A stretch of DNA of 64,000 nt from the NCBI GenBank assembly GCA_013398275.1, contig VZSE01014389.1, positions 1,610,694 to 1,674,693 on the forward strand. Direction: 5' to 3'. This DNA comes from Promerops cafer (Eukaryota; Chordata; Aves; Passeriformes; Nectariniidae). This document shows positions 24,525 through 56,516 of the stretch, in pieces; the stretch's first letter is position 1, and the number at the start of each line of letters is the position of its first letter. A program made the position numbers and the translations under genes. The notes beneath the pieces were generated by a model. That model searched no databases, was not told the DNA's origin, and saw only the letters and a program-made list of their open reading frames with translations.

Positions 24525-24843
24525 ATGTCCACTTTGAACACGGCTGGGCTCTCAAAGTCGGAATGCAAGTCTCCCAGCATGGCATCACATGGCACAGCTA
24601 TGCCTGACAGTTGTGTTGGGGGCAAATAGTAAATCATGTCAGTAGTAAAGTATCTTTTTCCATCACTCAACCCGACGTTTTTCAGGAAGCACTGAGAACT
24701 GGGACATATGGCAGTTGCCTTGAAAAATGATGAAGTCTGTTTCTTTAGAGCAAACTCCACGTTTGCAGTGTGGAGCTTGGTGGCCATGGCTGTGGGGCTG
24801 GCAGGAAAGCACTCCCTGGTGAGACCCATCAGGGCAGCTGTAG
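24525..24843 (-). other. Unrecognised exon-like open frame
   Basis: On the minus strand a pyrimidine-leaning stretch ending in CCTACAG is followed by about 319 bases without a stop in one frame, ending at a near-consensus donor (ATAAG|GTAAGT). The frame contains, for example, NVEFALKKQTSSFFKATAIC, then DGKRYFTTDMIYYLPP, then SDFESPAVFKVDI. I do not recognise a family, and I found no partner exons with matching phase nearby. A second frame is also open across part of the region, so chance remains likely. Confidence 0.25.
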
Positions 24844-25965
24844 GATCCATTAACAAAAGGAAATTCAGCCCCTGGCCATGCTAGCTGGCTGATCTGTTTC
24901 ATTTAGTCCGAAGTCCCAGGGCCAGAACTGAAGCTCATGGGGGCAGAATGTTGGCCAGGCAGGACAGCACTCGGTTTCTTTAGGGCTTCAGAAAGTCGAA
25001 GCCATTTAATTTTAAAGTATCACACTCAGCAGGAAAAAAACCCCACAATTCTAATCATTATTAAAGAGGGACAGCTTTTGTTATGTCCTTCAGCTCAAAA
25101 AATACTAACAAGACATTTCCTTTCTCATGTACAGGGCAGCTGTGCTAAGGATTATGAAGAGATCCCAAAGCCAAGCATCACGCTGCCTTTCCCCTCACCC
25201 ACTTAAGCCCAACAGCAGCTTAGTTGGAGTGACACAGTAAGATTTTCTACTGAACAGCATCACTTTTTCAAAACCTTAATATTCAGGAATATGCATAGTA
25301 GAAAAGATGTATGCACCTCCAAATGGCAGGAGAATTGCACAACAAACACTGCAAGAGGCCAGACTGCTGCCGTGGATCAGACAGACAAGGACCTGCACAA
25401 CTTTCTCCAAACCACTGAACAAGTCTGTGACAGGGCATCAAACCACAAGCAATCAAATTTCAAGCTGGGTGTCCAGTGACAGCATCCAACATACTCTCTA
25501 TGACAGCAAATATAGTCTGTCTACAGACATCAGATACTAAAGTGATTCTTGCTGGCAGAAAAGATGCCATATGATAATCTTTTCATAATTGTGTCAGGTA
25601 TCTCTGTCAGAAAACAACATATTCTTTCCTCAGGTTATGTTTAAATTTTATTTCTGGCCCCAAAACACAGAGAGAAGAAAGAGGCTCATGAAAAAACCCA
25701 AAAAATAAATCCTGCTTGTAGAACAGATTTTCACTGTAGCTACTGGATTGTTGCAACAAAACATAGGAAACTTGGCCTGAGTGGTTGTTCAAGTCTCTAA
25801 TTAGAGACTGAGAAAAGGAAAACTGGAAAGACAGAGGCAGAGATGAAGGCACAGGGAAGAGCAAAATCCTGGGGTCGCATTCTGCACACTGCCATGGCAC
25901 AAGAACAGAGCGTATTTTAGAAACTGAGCCAGTGACACAGGAATATTGCTGAGATGGACGAACCA

Positions 25966-26096
25966 AGGGCCAGGCTGGGTGGGCTTTGAGCATCCTGGTC
26001 CAGTGGAAGTTGCCCCCGCCCAAGGCAGAGGGAGTTGGAACTAGATGAGCTTTAAGGTCCCTTCCAACCCAAACCATTTAAAGATTCTCCAATACC
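25966..26096 (+). mobile_element. CR1 LINE 3' tail fragment
   Basis: Blocks GGGCCAGGCTGGGTGGGCTT, GAGCATCCTGGTCCAGTGGA, GTTGGAACTAGATGAGCTTT and AAGGTCCCTTCCAACCCAAA follow the CR1 3'-end order. The terminal octamer repeat is degraded (CCATTTAAAGATTCTCC). Confidence 0.85.
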
Positions 26097-26324
26097 TTTG
26101 GCCAAACGCCTTTTAAGGCCTAAGTGGTATTTCACACTTTTTCTCCACAGGCTCACAGTCAGCACCAGCTCCAGAGCAGCAGGATGGGACACAACGCACC
26201 CAAACACTTCCTTCTTCCAAACAGCAGCTCCCCAGATGGAGTGACAGTAGCTCTCTGTGACAATAAAGTAAGACACAAAGCAAGTACAAACAAGAGCAAA
26301 GCTGCACAAAGATTCTGTAAAAAA

Positions 26325-26370
26325 ATCCATCCATCCATCCATCCATCCATCCATCCCATCCATCCATCCA
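26325..26370. repeat. (ATCC)n microsatellite
   Basis: About 46 bp of ATCC repeats with one interruption (ATCCC). Confidence 0.95.
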
Positions 26371-28625
26371 ATTTTGTTCTACACAGGATACAACCTGTGC
26401 AATAGCAAATATTAAAAATAAATTAAAAAGCCAAAATAACAATCAAAAAAGGGCCCCCAACTTACCATTTACAGCTAACTGTGAAGTGCAGAGCTGCTAC
26501 CATGAATAAGTAGATTGTAAATGAAGTATTTTTTTATATCAGCTGATAAAAGACATTATGTACAGGCAAACATTACTTTGCTTGTAATCTTAGAGCAACA
26601 TAAAACCGCTATAAAACAAATTCTTTATTTAAAGTTTTTGGGACGATAACTTTTGTAAACAAGTTTTCATTACAAACACACATTCATTCTCTCATCTGAA
26701 TCATGTTTCCTGTCACCTCAGAAGAGCTATTAATATTTGTTAACCTCTTTTGAACTCACTTCTAGATTTACCATCTGAGTTAGGAAACACCATTTTTACA
26801 GGTTTATTGTTGCAGTACGATGGTACAAAGCTAATCCACAATTAATGATGCGCAGGCCATTCTTTTGAGAGTGCAAAGTGTTTCTTCAAAGGATTCGGTG
26901 TCCAACCTCCGAAACAATGGAGGCCAAATAACTCCTTTTACATGCAGGTAAGCATGTTGTGGGTAAGCAGCTGTGTACCAGCCAGATGAGGAACTCCATG
27001 GACTCACTTCCCACTGTCCTTTCCTCAGGAAAACCTTGTGAACTTTTCCTTGGCACGTAATGAAATGTGGCAAGCACAAGACCTCAGCACACAATGGAGA
27101 CATGGCTGTCCTGTCAGCAGATGCACAGTGGTGACACCAGCATTTCTCTCACGTAATGTCCCAAGTTCCTGACTCCAACACACCCTGTCCAGCTCTGAGG
27201 CCTTCTGCTTGCCACATTTTAGTTTGCATGTTACAGCAGGGCGCAAGGAAAGCAACACCACCTGCTTCGGTATATGGAGAACAAGGGGCAGAGCATTCCT
27301 TAGTCCACTTCCTTGATGTCTCCAACACCACATTCCTTAGCCTTGGAGCTTTAATCACTTGCAAGGGGAATCTGAATTTAGGAAAAGTTTATCAGTCACA
27401 GGCTGATAAGGTCTGCTGATATCTACTAAGACAAAGAGCATTAAAACTCTTAATACACAGCATCTCCATTTGTTACCACATCAGCTACATCAAAATTATT
27501 TTGGCACTGCGCTCCTGTAAGCTGCGTGAAAAAAAGCAGAGTCACAGAATTCAAAGCAGTAACACAATGTGTGCCCTTAAAAAGCGGGACTGGTTTATAA
27601 AGTGACGTCAAATGCTTGAGTAGTACCTGAACTGAGATGCTACTGTTTGCCTTTAAAATCTGCACTCACGTGTGATATGGTAGGGTTTTATTATTTTAAA
27701 TGAAGTCGCAAATCACAGGCAGTTTGAACCCCTGTAGATAATCAATCCTTTTGGCTCAAAGTCCTCTGTAAGTACACATGGGTATCTGCAAATTATATCA
27801 ATGAACAGAAGAGAACACTGGGAAAAATAATCAGCCAAACTCATGCCTGCAGAAGCACTGCACTGGCTGAAGATTGTTTTATTTTGATTAAACATTAAAA
27901 ATATTTGCATTTGTGATGAAAGCATAATTATATGCACTGCTGGAAATTATGATGTCTGAAGTCCTAACTGAAGCAAGAATTTCTGAGAGTTTTACTCAGT
28001 GCTGCCTCTGAAGGTGGCACTATTTGAGTTCTACTGTAGTTGCCGTCCATACAGAACTGCTCAAATAAAAAAACAACACTAAAGAATCATATAAAAAAGT
28101 CAAAACTGAATCCAATCATGTAATTTTCAATGTTCAAAACTCCCAATTGTTCCTATAGCACTTAAGCTTGTTATAGAACCTGAAGCCCCCAAACATTTCA
28201 TACTAACTCTTCCTTTTCTCTCTCCGTATTTTAAAGTAGTTTACACAAAATATGAACCTCAAAAGGCATTTTGAATTACATAAAATCAAAGACTGTTCCT
28301 CAAAATTAGCAATAAAAGAGCTATTTAAGCATTCAGGCTTGAAAAGGAATGCACTGTAATTATTCCACTCTGTGCCAAAGAAAGTAATCTACAGTTTAAT
28401 TTGCATTTGCTGTTCAACTTATCAGGGCATTTTTAACAAATATGAGATAAAATTATTTTCAAATTATTTTCTTGCTAAAGTTAGAATTAAACATAAGTAA
28501 TAGTTGCTGTGCATTCACAAGCTGCACTACATATTCTGTTAACCGTACTGGAAAGTTTCTGCCACTGCTTTGTAGCAATACTCCCATTTTAGAATACCAA
28601 AGGAGTACTGAAAAGAGTAAATAGT

Positions 28626-28680
28626 AAAATAAAATAAATAAATAAATAAAAAATAGTAAAAAAATAAATAGTAAATAGAT
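28626..28680. repeat. (AAAT)n-type AT-rich simple repeat
   Basis: AAAT-type repeats interspersed with ATAGTAAA units, over about 55 bp. Confidence 0.85.
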
Positions 28681-31148
28681 TCCAAGATATGATTTTTTTC
28701 TAATATTTCTTCTACATCTTTAATCAAGTCTTCCTTTGTGTCCAGGCTCCAATATACATTCAAATTAGAGGAATTCGATTGAACAAATATAGTACTGATA
28801 AGGACACTTTTCCCCCAGTCATCTACGAAACATGCTGAAGGTAGATGTTTCAAGACCACAAAATTGATTAAATTCACACAAATAAAGCAAATACACAGAC
28901 AGGCATGAATACTGACCACACAATTTTAAAGCCAATCTATCATTAGCTTGAGACTGAAGATATTGAATCTCTCAATTAAACTGAATTTCACAGGTGCCAT
29001 ACCTGGCCACACTCCTGGACAACAGAATAGCTCTACTGAATGGAGACTGCACAAAACATTTTTCTAATATATCTAGAAAGGAGCAAGGTGAACTGAAGTC
29101 AGTTCCAGAGAGCTGATGTCACACAGCAGCCCAGTACCAGCTCTGTTTCGTTGCTACATTTCTAAAGTTATCCCAGTTCTGAAACTTGACCAAGTGACAA
29201 TCTTAAGCATTCACAAAAAATACACAGGAGCATCTCTGAAAGCCAAGAAGGGTACTCCCTTCCTGCCCATATGTACTTTTTTTACCGAGATCCCTGACAA
29301 AGACAGTACAGAAAAATAAAAAGTCATAAATCAGCACCCAAGATAAAGTACTGATGTTCACAATACAAAGTTTAACCTTGCTGCAAATATTGGTATTTTT
29401 ATGTTCTATGAAGAAAAAAAATCCAGCAGTGAAATCTAGTTCTAGTTCATCCTTCAAACTGACACCTGTAATAACACACTACATTGATATGCCACTATCT
29501 CATGATATACATGACCTGAAGTACACAAAGAACATAAAACTCTTGAAGGGGAAGGTAAAAGTCTGGAAAAGACACTGGAGACATCATTTCTCTTAGCCCA
29601 CTGTTCCAGGATCAGTTACTGAAAAGGCTGTCCAATACACACTCATGTTGAACAGATGGTACTGCACAGCTAGCTGGAGCAAGGATCTAAGTATTTTTTT
29701 TCCCTTCAGAAAATAAACACTCAAATTGAAGGAAAAGATCAATTATGCACTTCATAGAATGAGCAGGATTCCATCTCACCTATTTCTCCAAATATGCTCT
29801 TTCCACCCCTCAGCTGACTGGAGTTTCCTTTATAAATACAGTTGCCCCCCTCACTCCAACCACTATTTCTCACATTGCAGATTAAGTCCCACTAGTTGAA
29901 TAATACGCATTAAGGAATTTTTTTGCTGGATCTGTAGCTAATTTTTTTTTGCTATATCAGTTTACAGATGTCTCCTGAAGGCCTTTTACACAGCATCAGT
30001 ATGTCTCAGGAAAGCCCAACTCCACATAAAAAGTATCTGCTTTGACAGGGCCCATGTGGGAAAGACATGTCAAGGAACACTCCACATCTCACAGTGTTTA
30101 TATCCCTAGCACCAAGACAAAGTTTAACTGTGCTCATCCTTAAACTGTGCTTATATCAACATAAGTTTGTTATCTGTTACCACAAAGAGGTTGCCCATTT
30201 TGATTTAGAAAAATATTTCAAATTCATAAACCCCAGACGCATGAAGTAAAAAGGACCTGTGTCTAGCTTATTGCTTTATGAATAAGTGAGTGGGTCTTTG
30301 GTGAGAAAACAATCTTGTCAGTGCAACTTTGTGAAATACATTCCTTATGCTCACTGAATTGGAATTAAACAGAGTAATGCATGGCAGGAGAGACAAGGTT
30401 CAACAAAACAAAGGCTTAAATAAAAACTCTGGTCATAAGAAATCAGCCTACTTTTAATACTGATAATGCTTGTTGTTCCGTTGAGTATTCTGTTGCTCCA
30501 CAGCATGGAAAAAGCAAAGAAATCACAAAAGAAAACATTAGAATATATATTTTTTTTAATTTTTATAAATAACTTATCTGTTACAAAGGCAGTTTACCCA
30601 GCTAAATCACAAAACCATCAACTCAAGATATCCAAATTAGGTTTTATTAATAAACAGGTAAAAACTGATTTGTCAATCTTCACATAGAACTGCAGATGAA
30701 GCTGAAAAACAAGGCCTCATTTTATAAACAAAATGCATTGAATGCAACTGCTTTGGGTCTACTGCCTAATTACCTGGGATTGACATTTTCTTCCCACATA
30801 GAAAAAATGCAAAGCCTTCAAAACAAAGGCCTCTGTGCATTCACATAGATCACTTGTAAAACTCCTAATAAAAGTGTCCACTGGCGGATGTTTACAGTGG
30901 GTGACAGTCTACTTCGTCTCTTGCTACATTGTTAGCACTCCCTCCAGCCTCACGCTAAGTGCTGCTGCTACATCATTCTTTGCGTGCCGTCTTTCATGCA
31001 TATTGTACTGGAATTCCATTTTCTTGATCTCGGTTACATACATCCCCAATCATGTGAGTATTTTCCTTAAAAAAATAGATCATCAAAATAAAAGAGATGC
31101 TTGAGGTTGCTTCAGTGTTCAAGTCTGTTTGATTTCTCTTTTCCAGCC

Positions 31149-32435
31149 TTTATTTCAGTTGTCCTAAATATTGCTATCCTTGTTTTCTATAAATATGAGA
31201 CTTCACCACAAAGTCAGGTTTAGAAACTGGCTGCCAAAACAGGAAAGCATTTAAAGTCCTTGAACAAAGCTGTACGATGCTGCTGCTGTTGATTTTGGCA
31301 CTGTATGTACTTCCCCAATGAATCTCTCTTCAGGAGTCTGCAAGACACCCAGCAGATGAAGCAAGCTTAACTCGGATGCTGATCTGTTGGTGGGTTGAAA
31401 GTTTCCTAGTATAAAGTTTCCTCACACCAGACAAAATGCTCCCTTTGTGTCACCCACCGTAAAACTCAGTGTACAGAGTGAACTATATGCATAACTCTTC
31501 CAACTTTTCCTGCACTTTTACCACGCTGCATCTGCAGGTCTTCACAGATCATCAGCATTTACAAGAGCAATGTACAGAATGAGCAGAGGAAAGCTATTTT
31601 GTGCATAGTTTCTTATTAATGCTCTTATTTTAAGGCATTGCTTCTTTCAGATAAAAGCTTAAAAAAAGGGACATGATCGTGCTTAATCACTTAAAGGGAA
31701 AAAAAGAAAGTTAACAAAAAGACTATTACACTATACATACAGAAGTACAAGAAAATATTAAAGGTGAGGAAAAGAAATCACTTAAAGCAGGCTCTAGAGC
31801 TATGTACAGTAGGAAAAGCTTTGGGGTATTTCACTGTGTGTATTGTACAGACAACGCATGCAGTTTTTCCTTTTCATCTTTAGATGTGATTGTACTGATT
31901 TCTGGCTTCACAGAGATGTTTTCAGGGAAGACAAGGCAAAGAGTACCACTGATTTGTGAAATTCTTCCCTTTATCAAAGGCACTATGTGGCAGCAAACAG
32001 TTTAAATATTAAAATCTTGTTCCTTTTAAGATCTCCTCTGTGCATGTAGTGTTTCACTGAAAGCTCTCAAAACAAAAACACTAGCACTATTCCTTTCCCC
32101 TGTCAAAACTCAGTAGTGACATGGGGACAGAGAAGAGGACGGGCAACACCCAGGCACTGAACACGGTGTGTGTTACTGGTAATACTGTACATGGTTTAGG
32201 CAGCTGGCCAGTCTCTCAGCAGATTGCTCTCCAGACGATCAGTGTCAACTGCCTGTGACACAGCTCTGAGGTATTGCTTGCTCTGTGGGCTGACATTTAA
32301 CATTAGCAAAATACCACCTTGTCACACCTTCCATTTTACAAAATCCTATGCATAAATGCTTTTTTTGCCCCCCAATGCCTGGACAATTCCTTGTATATTT
32401 GCTATGGTTTTACGGAAGGTAATGGGCCTGTTGGC
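31149..32435 (-). other. TAB2: Probable TAB2 3'UTR with candidate poly(A) signal
   Basis: Non-coding sequence directly after the TAB2 stop. On the minus strand an AATAAA lies at 31154-31149, about 1.3 kb after the stop, which is a plausible 3'UTR length for this gene. Other AATAAA copies occur further on (for example near 30643), so the true end is uncertain. Confidence 0.4.
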
Positions 32436-50453
<18,018 letters not shown>

Positions 50454-50494
50454 TCGTATATTGCCTGGTCAGGATTGTTTTTCAACAGGCAGTT

Positions 50495-50538
50495 TTAGGC
50501 CTTAGTAAAGGGAGTACTCATCTCTTCTGTCCCAGCAT
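50495..50538 (-). promoter_or_regulatory. TAB2: Two short upstream ORFs in the TAB2 5'UTR
   Basis: uORF1 (ATG 50538-50536, stop 50520-50518) encodes MLGQKR. uORF2 (ATG 50521-50519, stop 50497-50495) encodes MSTPFTKA and overlaps the uORF1 stop (ATGA-type junction). Both end before the main ATG at 50453, so they could only reduce initiation and could not extend the protein. Confidence 0.6.
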
Positions 50539-53500
50539 TTTCTGGAAGAGAAAGGAAAGCCTTGAGACACCAAAAGCAGGCACTTCTGATGTAACAAAAG
50601 AACACCCCACAAAAAACTGAAACACACATACAAAATCCCTTTTCAATTATGCAGCCTAAGTCTGTACTTTATGTTGATGTCTTCTGTGTGACATTTCTGG
50701 CTAAGTAATTGTCCTTCACACACTCATAACCTTGAAAATTGCCCATTTATAGACACATCTGGGGATCAGTTTCCTTCTGTCTTTGGTTTTATACTGATAT
50801 TATAAAATACGTTAAGAATAAAAAGAGACTTGATTTATCAAAGTATTAAAATTACTTTGTTTAAGAACAGCACTTTTACTTATTTTAAACATAACTGGAC
50901 ACAAAGTAGTCCACATCAAATATTGGAAAATCATGTTCGCTCAACTTTCAAATGTACCTGCATTTTAACCTTTACCATCGTTTTTGTTTACTGTCAGGAT
51001 ATTGTGCATAGAAGTTCAATGTCTCTAAGTTTCAGAATTTACTAGCAATTGTCTACTTAGTTTTCACCCAACATACTTCAGAATATTCTGAAATTATTAC
51101 TAGAAGGAAATAACACTGCAACAACTTAGGCTTCTTCAACTAATTCTGTTTCTGCTTTGAAGGAAATTACGAAGAGCTATGAATAAGACTATTTCACAAT
51201 CACCCAATCAACACATTCATATAAATTATCTGTCCAGACCATACGATATCTACAGGCTTTTACCAAGAAGAATTTCTACCAATAAATCTTCAAAGAATGC
51301 ACCTGTGTGTTAAGCAATGGAATGGTATCTTCTTCATATAAACTAGTATCAAAAATAAATATGACAATACGGTTCATAAAAACCCTGACGTAGACAACTC
51401 CAATGTACATTTACCTCTTAAATTAGCAAATCTTATTCAAGCATTTCCATTAATTTTATTCACTTTCTCTGTGGCAGCAGTGGAGCAATTAAAAAAGTTA
51501 CTCAGTCTATGTCTCACTAGGAGTACACCCATGTTACTTCTTCAATGGTTTAGAGTGCTACACTGATCTAAGCAGTGACAAGACACAACCGATCTTGCAC
51601 CTTCTTCAAAGAAATAACAAGGAAAAACACTGTTCAAATGAAACAACTAAAATATTACATTGTTTATCAAAAACTGTACTGCAATACTTCTCTAATTAAA
51701 CTTCAAATCCATCAAGATCACAGCAAGTCCACAAAAACAGAAGATTCTATTACAAAGAAGAAAACTGGTTTACCCTAGTTCAGTATGAAATGCCGTTTTT
51801 CCACCCCTCTTCTACTGAGCAGTCCATAAAACTTCCTCCTTAATACTTTACCCGCCTCAATCCTCCGAAGACAGCTTAATTTTTTTTCCAATTTCTCTAA
51901 CCTGCATTAAAGCAAATCATTTTGCAATATGCTCTATTATTTCAGATCGCAAATTCTATGATCTCCATCTCAGGTTCCCTGTACAGTACTAAAATTTTGT
52001 ATTTACTCTTTATTTAAATTGTATCAGCAAAAAAGCACCTTCACAGCTGCCACAGCAAAAACTCCATCCAAAGAGATTAATGCATATAGTCTTTTAAAAA
52101 AATACAGAGAATAAATTTTAAAGAAGCATTTAAAACAAACATTCCACACCGTCACCCCAGTGCTTCATTTCAATAACATATTTTGTATTCTAACTAATTT
52201 TTCAATGTCTGAAGTCTTGATAAAACACACAATGACCACAATTTCCATTCATTACTCCAAAGCAGCAGAGTATTATAACAATTACCTTAAAATTCAAAAG
52301 TGCTACAGAAAAACTTGTCTGCATCTTCATGAGGCATAAAACGATTTATGCATGCAAAACTTGGGAGATCATTAATTTTTATTTTTTCTACTGTACTTTT
52401 AAGTTTTGGTGGCTTAGCACCGAGCAGATGCCTGTGGGCAGTATCACTTTACTAAATTTGCTGGTAAATTCTTGAACGTGTGCATCAAATGTGTCAACAT
52501 AGCAAAATACAATATTTACTGCAATATGGGAAGAAGTAAACCGAAGAGGCTCTGCCCCTACTATCTTAATTCAGAGAAATATACTCCAACACAAAAAGAA
52601 AAAAGTATTTTTCCTTAGTTTCTATTATAATAGCCTACTGATATGGCTTCGCTGACAATTTAACATATGAAAAATATATCACGTGAATATGAAGGTCTCA
52701 TTCCAGTCATCACTCCAAGAAGAAAAATCCACTAAAGAGCTCAAAGATATCAAAAGATTATTAATAAACTCAACCTTAAGGAAGACTGAAGTGAAAGGTC
52801 ATGAGGTCTTTTGAGGCCTCTCTAGTAAAGAGAGATGAAAAGGTTTTTTTCCCAGTTCTTGATGTTGCACGAAACTACAAAAAGGACTCAGGATCCCTCT
52901 CCAGAGGCAAACTTAAAGAAACTGAAAGTTAATTTGACAGATGCAAGCCTAAGGAACAGACACACAACACTGCTGCCAGCCATGGAAGTCAGGATCATCC
53001 AGAATATTGTCAGAAATATTCTTAGAATATTGTTAGAAAGTTACATATGCAAGTGGAAAATAAAAGGCATCAATGCAAGAATGAATAGCAAGACTGCCAG
53101 TAATTAGATTGTAGAAGAAAAGGGTACCAACAGGAGGCAAAGGAAACTGCTGGCAGCAGCATTTTGGCTTATACAGAGAGACTGGCATAAAAATAAAGGT
53201 AATACAGCATTACAGAAGTAATCAGAAAAATCTATTCAAGAAATTAATTACTGGAAGAAGGAAAATTCAACACTGGTGACTCAGAGAAATAATTCTTCCT
53301 AAAATCACTAGTATCAGAGTTTAATTACAAAGGAAAACTCCTAAATACTGGAGTGCAGTACAATATAAAGTTATTCTTGTAGCAATGTCCATTTACTAAT
53401 CATTTTACATACTGCTTCTAGCTACAAAAAAACCCCTAAAAACCCTTCAATGTGACTTTATAATGTTGAAGAGAGACAGAGATCCCAGTGCTCATTTATG

Positions 53501-56500
53501 CCAGAAATACTAAGTAACCGGAAGAATTAATTAGCTGTGTTCTTTTTCAAAGAGTATTGGCATGATCCCCAGACAACTTAAAAGGCCTGGCAATTGTATC
53601 ATGATGGAGCTCCTGTTGAAGCTTTATTTTGTGAAAACTATTGAAACCAAAGTAAACAATGTGTCATCTCCCAAAGACTACTCAGAACCATGAGTATGAG
53701 ACACAAAATAAACTGCCTCTCTTGTTTATGAAAATATTCGAAGACAACTTAATGTGAAATATAATTCAGATGCCAAATACTAGGCTGTTATAGTGCTGGG
53801 CCAGTGCTAGCTAAATCATAATTTTTCAAGTCTCCTTTCTTCTGACAGAACACATATTTAACATATCACAGACAATTCTTCAATACAAAGCTTAACTTAG
53901 TATCACATTAACTTTCCACAAAACACTTATAAAGCAAGAGCTCTTCAAAATAGATTCTGCCAAAATGGATTTTATGAAATAATTAAACCTGACAAAATCT
54001 AAACAAAGAAGCTGACAGACTAGAATGTTATCTGCACTTCTTGTTCATTACTAATTTTTTCCTACTGCAACTTCACATGCAGTCCATGCCACAATAAATA
54101 TCAAAGGTAATTGTGCAATTTTAACATAACTGCTGTATTTAATAATCTCAGTTGAAGTTATGATGCACTCATTATGACTGAAGTCCCATTTATGGTCAGC
54201 TACTATTCAGGAAACAGCCTTTTGTGCATTCAAGAAAACAGCTTTTGGAAATATTCAGAACACTGCCACAGTAACCATCATGCCCTTCACCTTCTCCAAA
54301 CTCAAATCAATGCAGCCTTTATATCTCCCTTGTTAGCCCAGCTACATCTAATAAGTAACTTGCTCATGCTTTTCTGTGGTTTTAATCTGATCACATCTGA
54401 TCTGTGTTTTACTCACATGGCTAAAATGCTGTAAAAGTAATCTAAAATCTTACGTTAGAAATTTGGCTGTAGATATTTCTTAAGAGAGTGACTGAAGAAA
54501 CAAGAGAACATTTTCTTGTAGTATTAATGGTGCAGGTTACAGACACTGGGCATAAAAAGACTACTGTAATGACAAGAAATCAGATGCAGCAAGTTGCAAT
54601 GCAGGCCTGGTAGAGTTGCTAAACCAACAGCAGAAACACACAAGCAATTATAAAGATGACTGAAAAAAACCAAAACCCAACAAAAAACCAAAAAGAAACC
54701 ACCCAATCCCTCTATACTTATCTCAGGCTCCTTCATCAGGACTAAGACACACAGACTATGTATCTGTGCATTGGGTAACTCCAAAAAGTAAAATTATCTT
54801 CACCTGTCCTCACTCCATGCTTTCATGAGCAATACCTTCTACCTTCCCCCATATATTTAACTACATTTTTTCCTGTTATCTTATCCAAACACCTATGCAG
54901 ACACCAAGGCAACAAATATTAAGAAACTTTTATGGGCGCTTTTTTCAGCCAGTCCTCAGTTCCGATGTTCCACTCCAACAATTCAACGAAAGACTAACCT
55001 TAGGTCACTTTCCATTGAGAGTTTCTTTATCTGAATTGCCTGAATGACAAAGTATAGCTGATATTAATATTGCTAGCATTTCTTTCAATTTTCTTTAAAA
55101 ACCATAATTTCCTCTCCAGTCTACAAGACTGGCAATCATATTTTAAATATATGAATCTCTATCCACAGAAGACCCCTTCTAAGCAGGATCTTCATTCCTC
55201 TGACAGTAAAAAGCATTGCAAGCTTATTGCCAATTTGTACTTACTTCTGTGTTAACATTCTCCTTACAATTAGAAGTATGTTTTTGTATCCCTTTTGCTT
55301 GGAAAAAAAAAAGAACATCAGACAATAAATGCCATATTGTTCTCTTGCAACCTGCCTCTCCAACCTCTTACATGTCAATTTCCACACCTATTCTTCCTTT
55401 TCTTCCTCACTTATAACTGCACATTCTTGTTAAACATGAGACTAGAAAATTTCACTGTATGTGTGCCTAGCAAATGGAGTAGGGGGTGGAAATTAAAGAG
55501 ATACCACTGCATGTAACGCTAACTTTCCTTAAAGAAACTTGTTCCTAGCTACATGCAGGACAGCACACTTTAAACTATGTCACTAACACCTTGCAGGAAG
55601 GAAAAAAGAAAAACCCAAGAATAACAAAACCAAAATTGTATGGTTCTCTGAGAAACTACAATACAAAAAAAAAAAAAAAATTAGAAATTAAACAGCAAGA
55701 AACCATGAAATTCTTTTCTCCCCATTTAGCCCTAATAGACTTTTTCTGAAAGCCTACATGAAGCCAAATATCAGGCAGCCTGAAAACACACTTGGTTTCT
55801 TAAAATTAAAATTTTGAGTAATTTTGTAAGGGAAAAAATATAGAAACAGGAACATTCTACCCCAGAGTCCCATATTCTTTCTGCAAAAGAGATTAAGAAG
55901 TGACAGGACAGAATCTAAAAGCTTACACTAACATCACTAATGCTTTAAACGCATATTTAAAAAAAAAGTGTGAGAACTGGATGATGGAAACAGGTTTATT
56001 AAATATTCCTAGTATAATTTAATTGTTCTAATATATTATTTAGCTTTTCCATGGCCAATTTGAACCATTTCAAAAGTTCTTCACCAGTATCTCTGCTGAA
56101 AGGATAGTATTATCAAATCCAGATGTTATACTTCACTCATTGCCATCCATCTCTTAAATAAATAAAGAATGAATAAATTTAGCCCACCACACTTAGTTTC
56201 CCATCTCATCCTCAACCTACTACACAGTGATACTTCCGTGTAGCTATTTGCCAGATTTCTACTCTGCACTGTTCTGAACCCAAATACGAACATGAAGGAT
56301 TATAAACCTGACTTCATTGCATGACCTTAAAACTGAAAAAAATCAGAACTGCAAATAAGCATCACTAAGTTTTTCCCAAGCACATTACTGAATTGGATCA
56401 AACCAAAAGACTCCTATCAAATAATTAATGATGAGCAAGGTCAGAGGAACATGGCAAACTCTGGAACAGTTCAAAGAAGTAATCTGTTCCTATGGAAAAT

Positions 56501-56516
56501 TTATTTTAAGTGACCA

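Larger units (their letters stand above)
15331..31148. other. Region between the convergent ZC3H12D and TAB2 genes, including ZC3H12D 3'UTR
   Basis: No recognised gene. The ZC3H12D 3'UTR begins at 14883 and its end is uncertain. Plus-strand candidates are ATTAAA at 16553 and AATAAA at 17388, neither convincing alone. The region holds CR1 fragments (22395-22860, 25966-26096), an isolated CpG-dense patch, a G-run, a purine tract, microsatellites and one exon-like minus-strand frame, each listed separately. Longer open frames at 16215-16730, 16749-17294 (+) and 25607-26077 (-) have no family motif and look like chance. Confidence 0.6.

Noticed and set aside
25607..26077. 156-codon minus-strand open frame
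   Set aside because: Its first third is antisense CR1 sequence and the rest has no motif.
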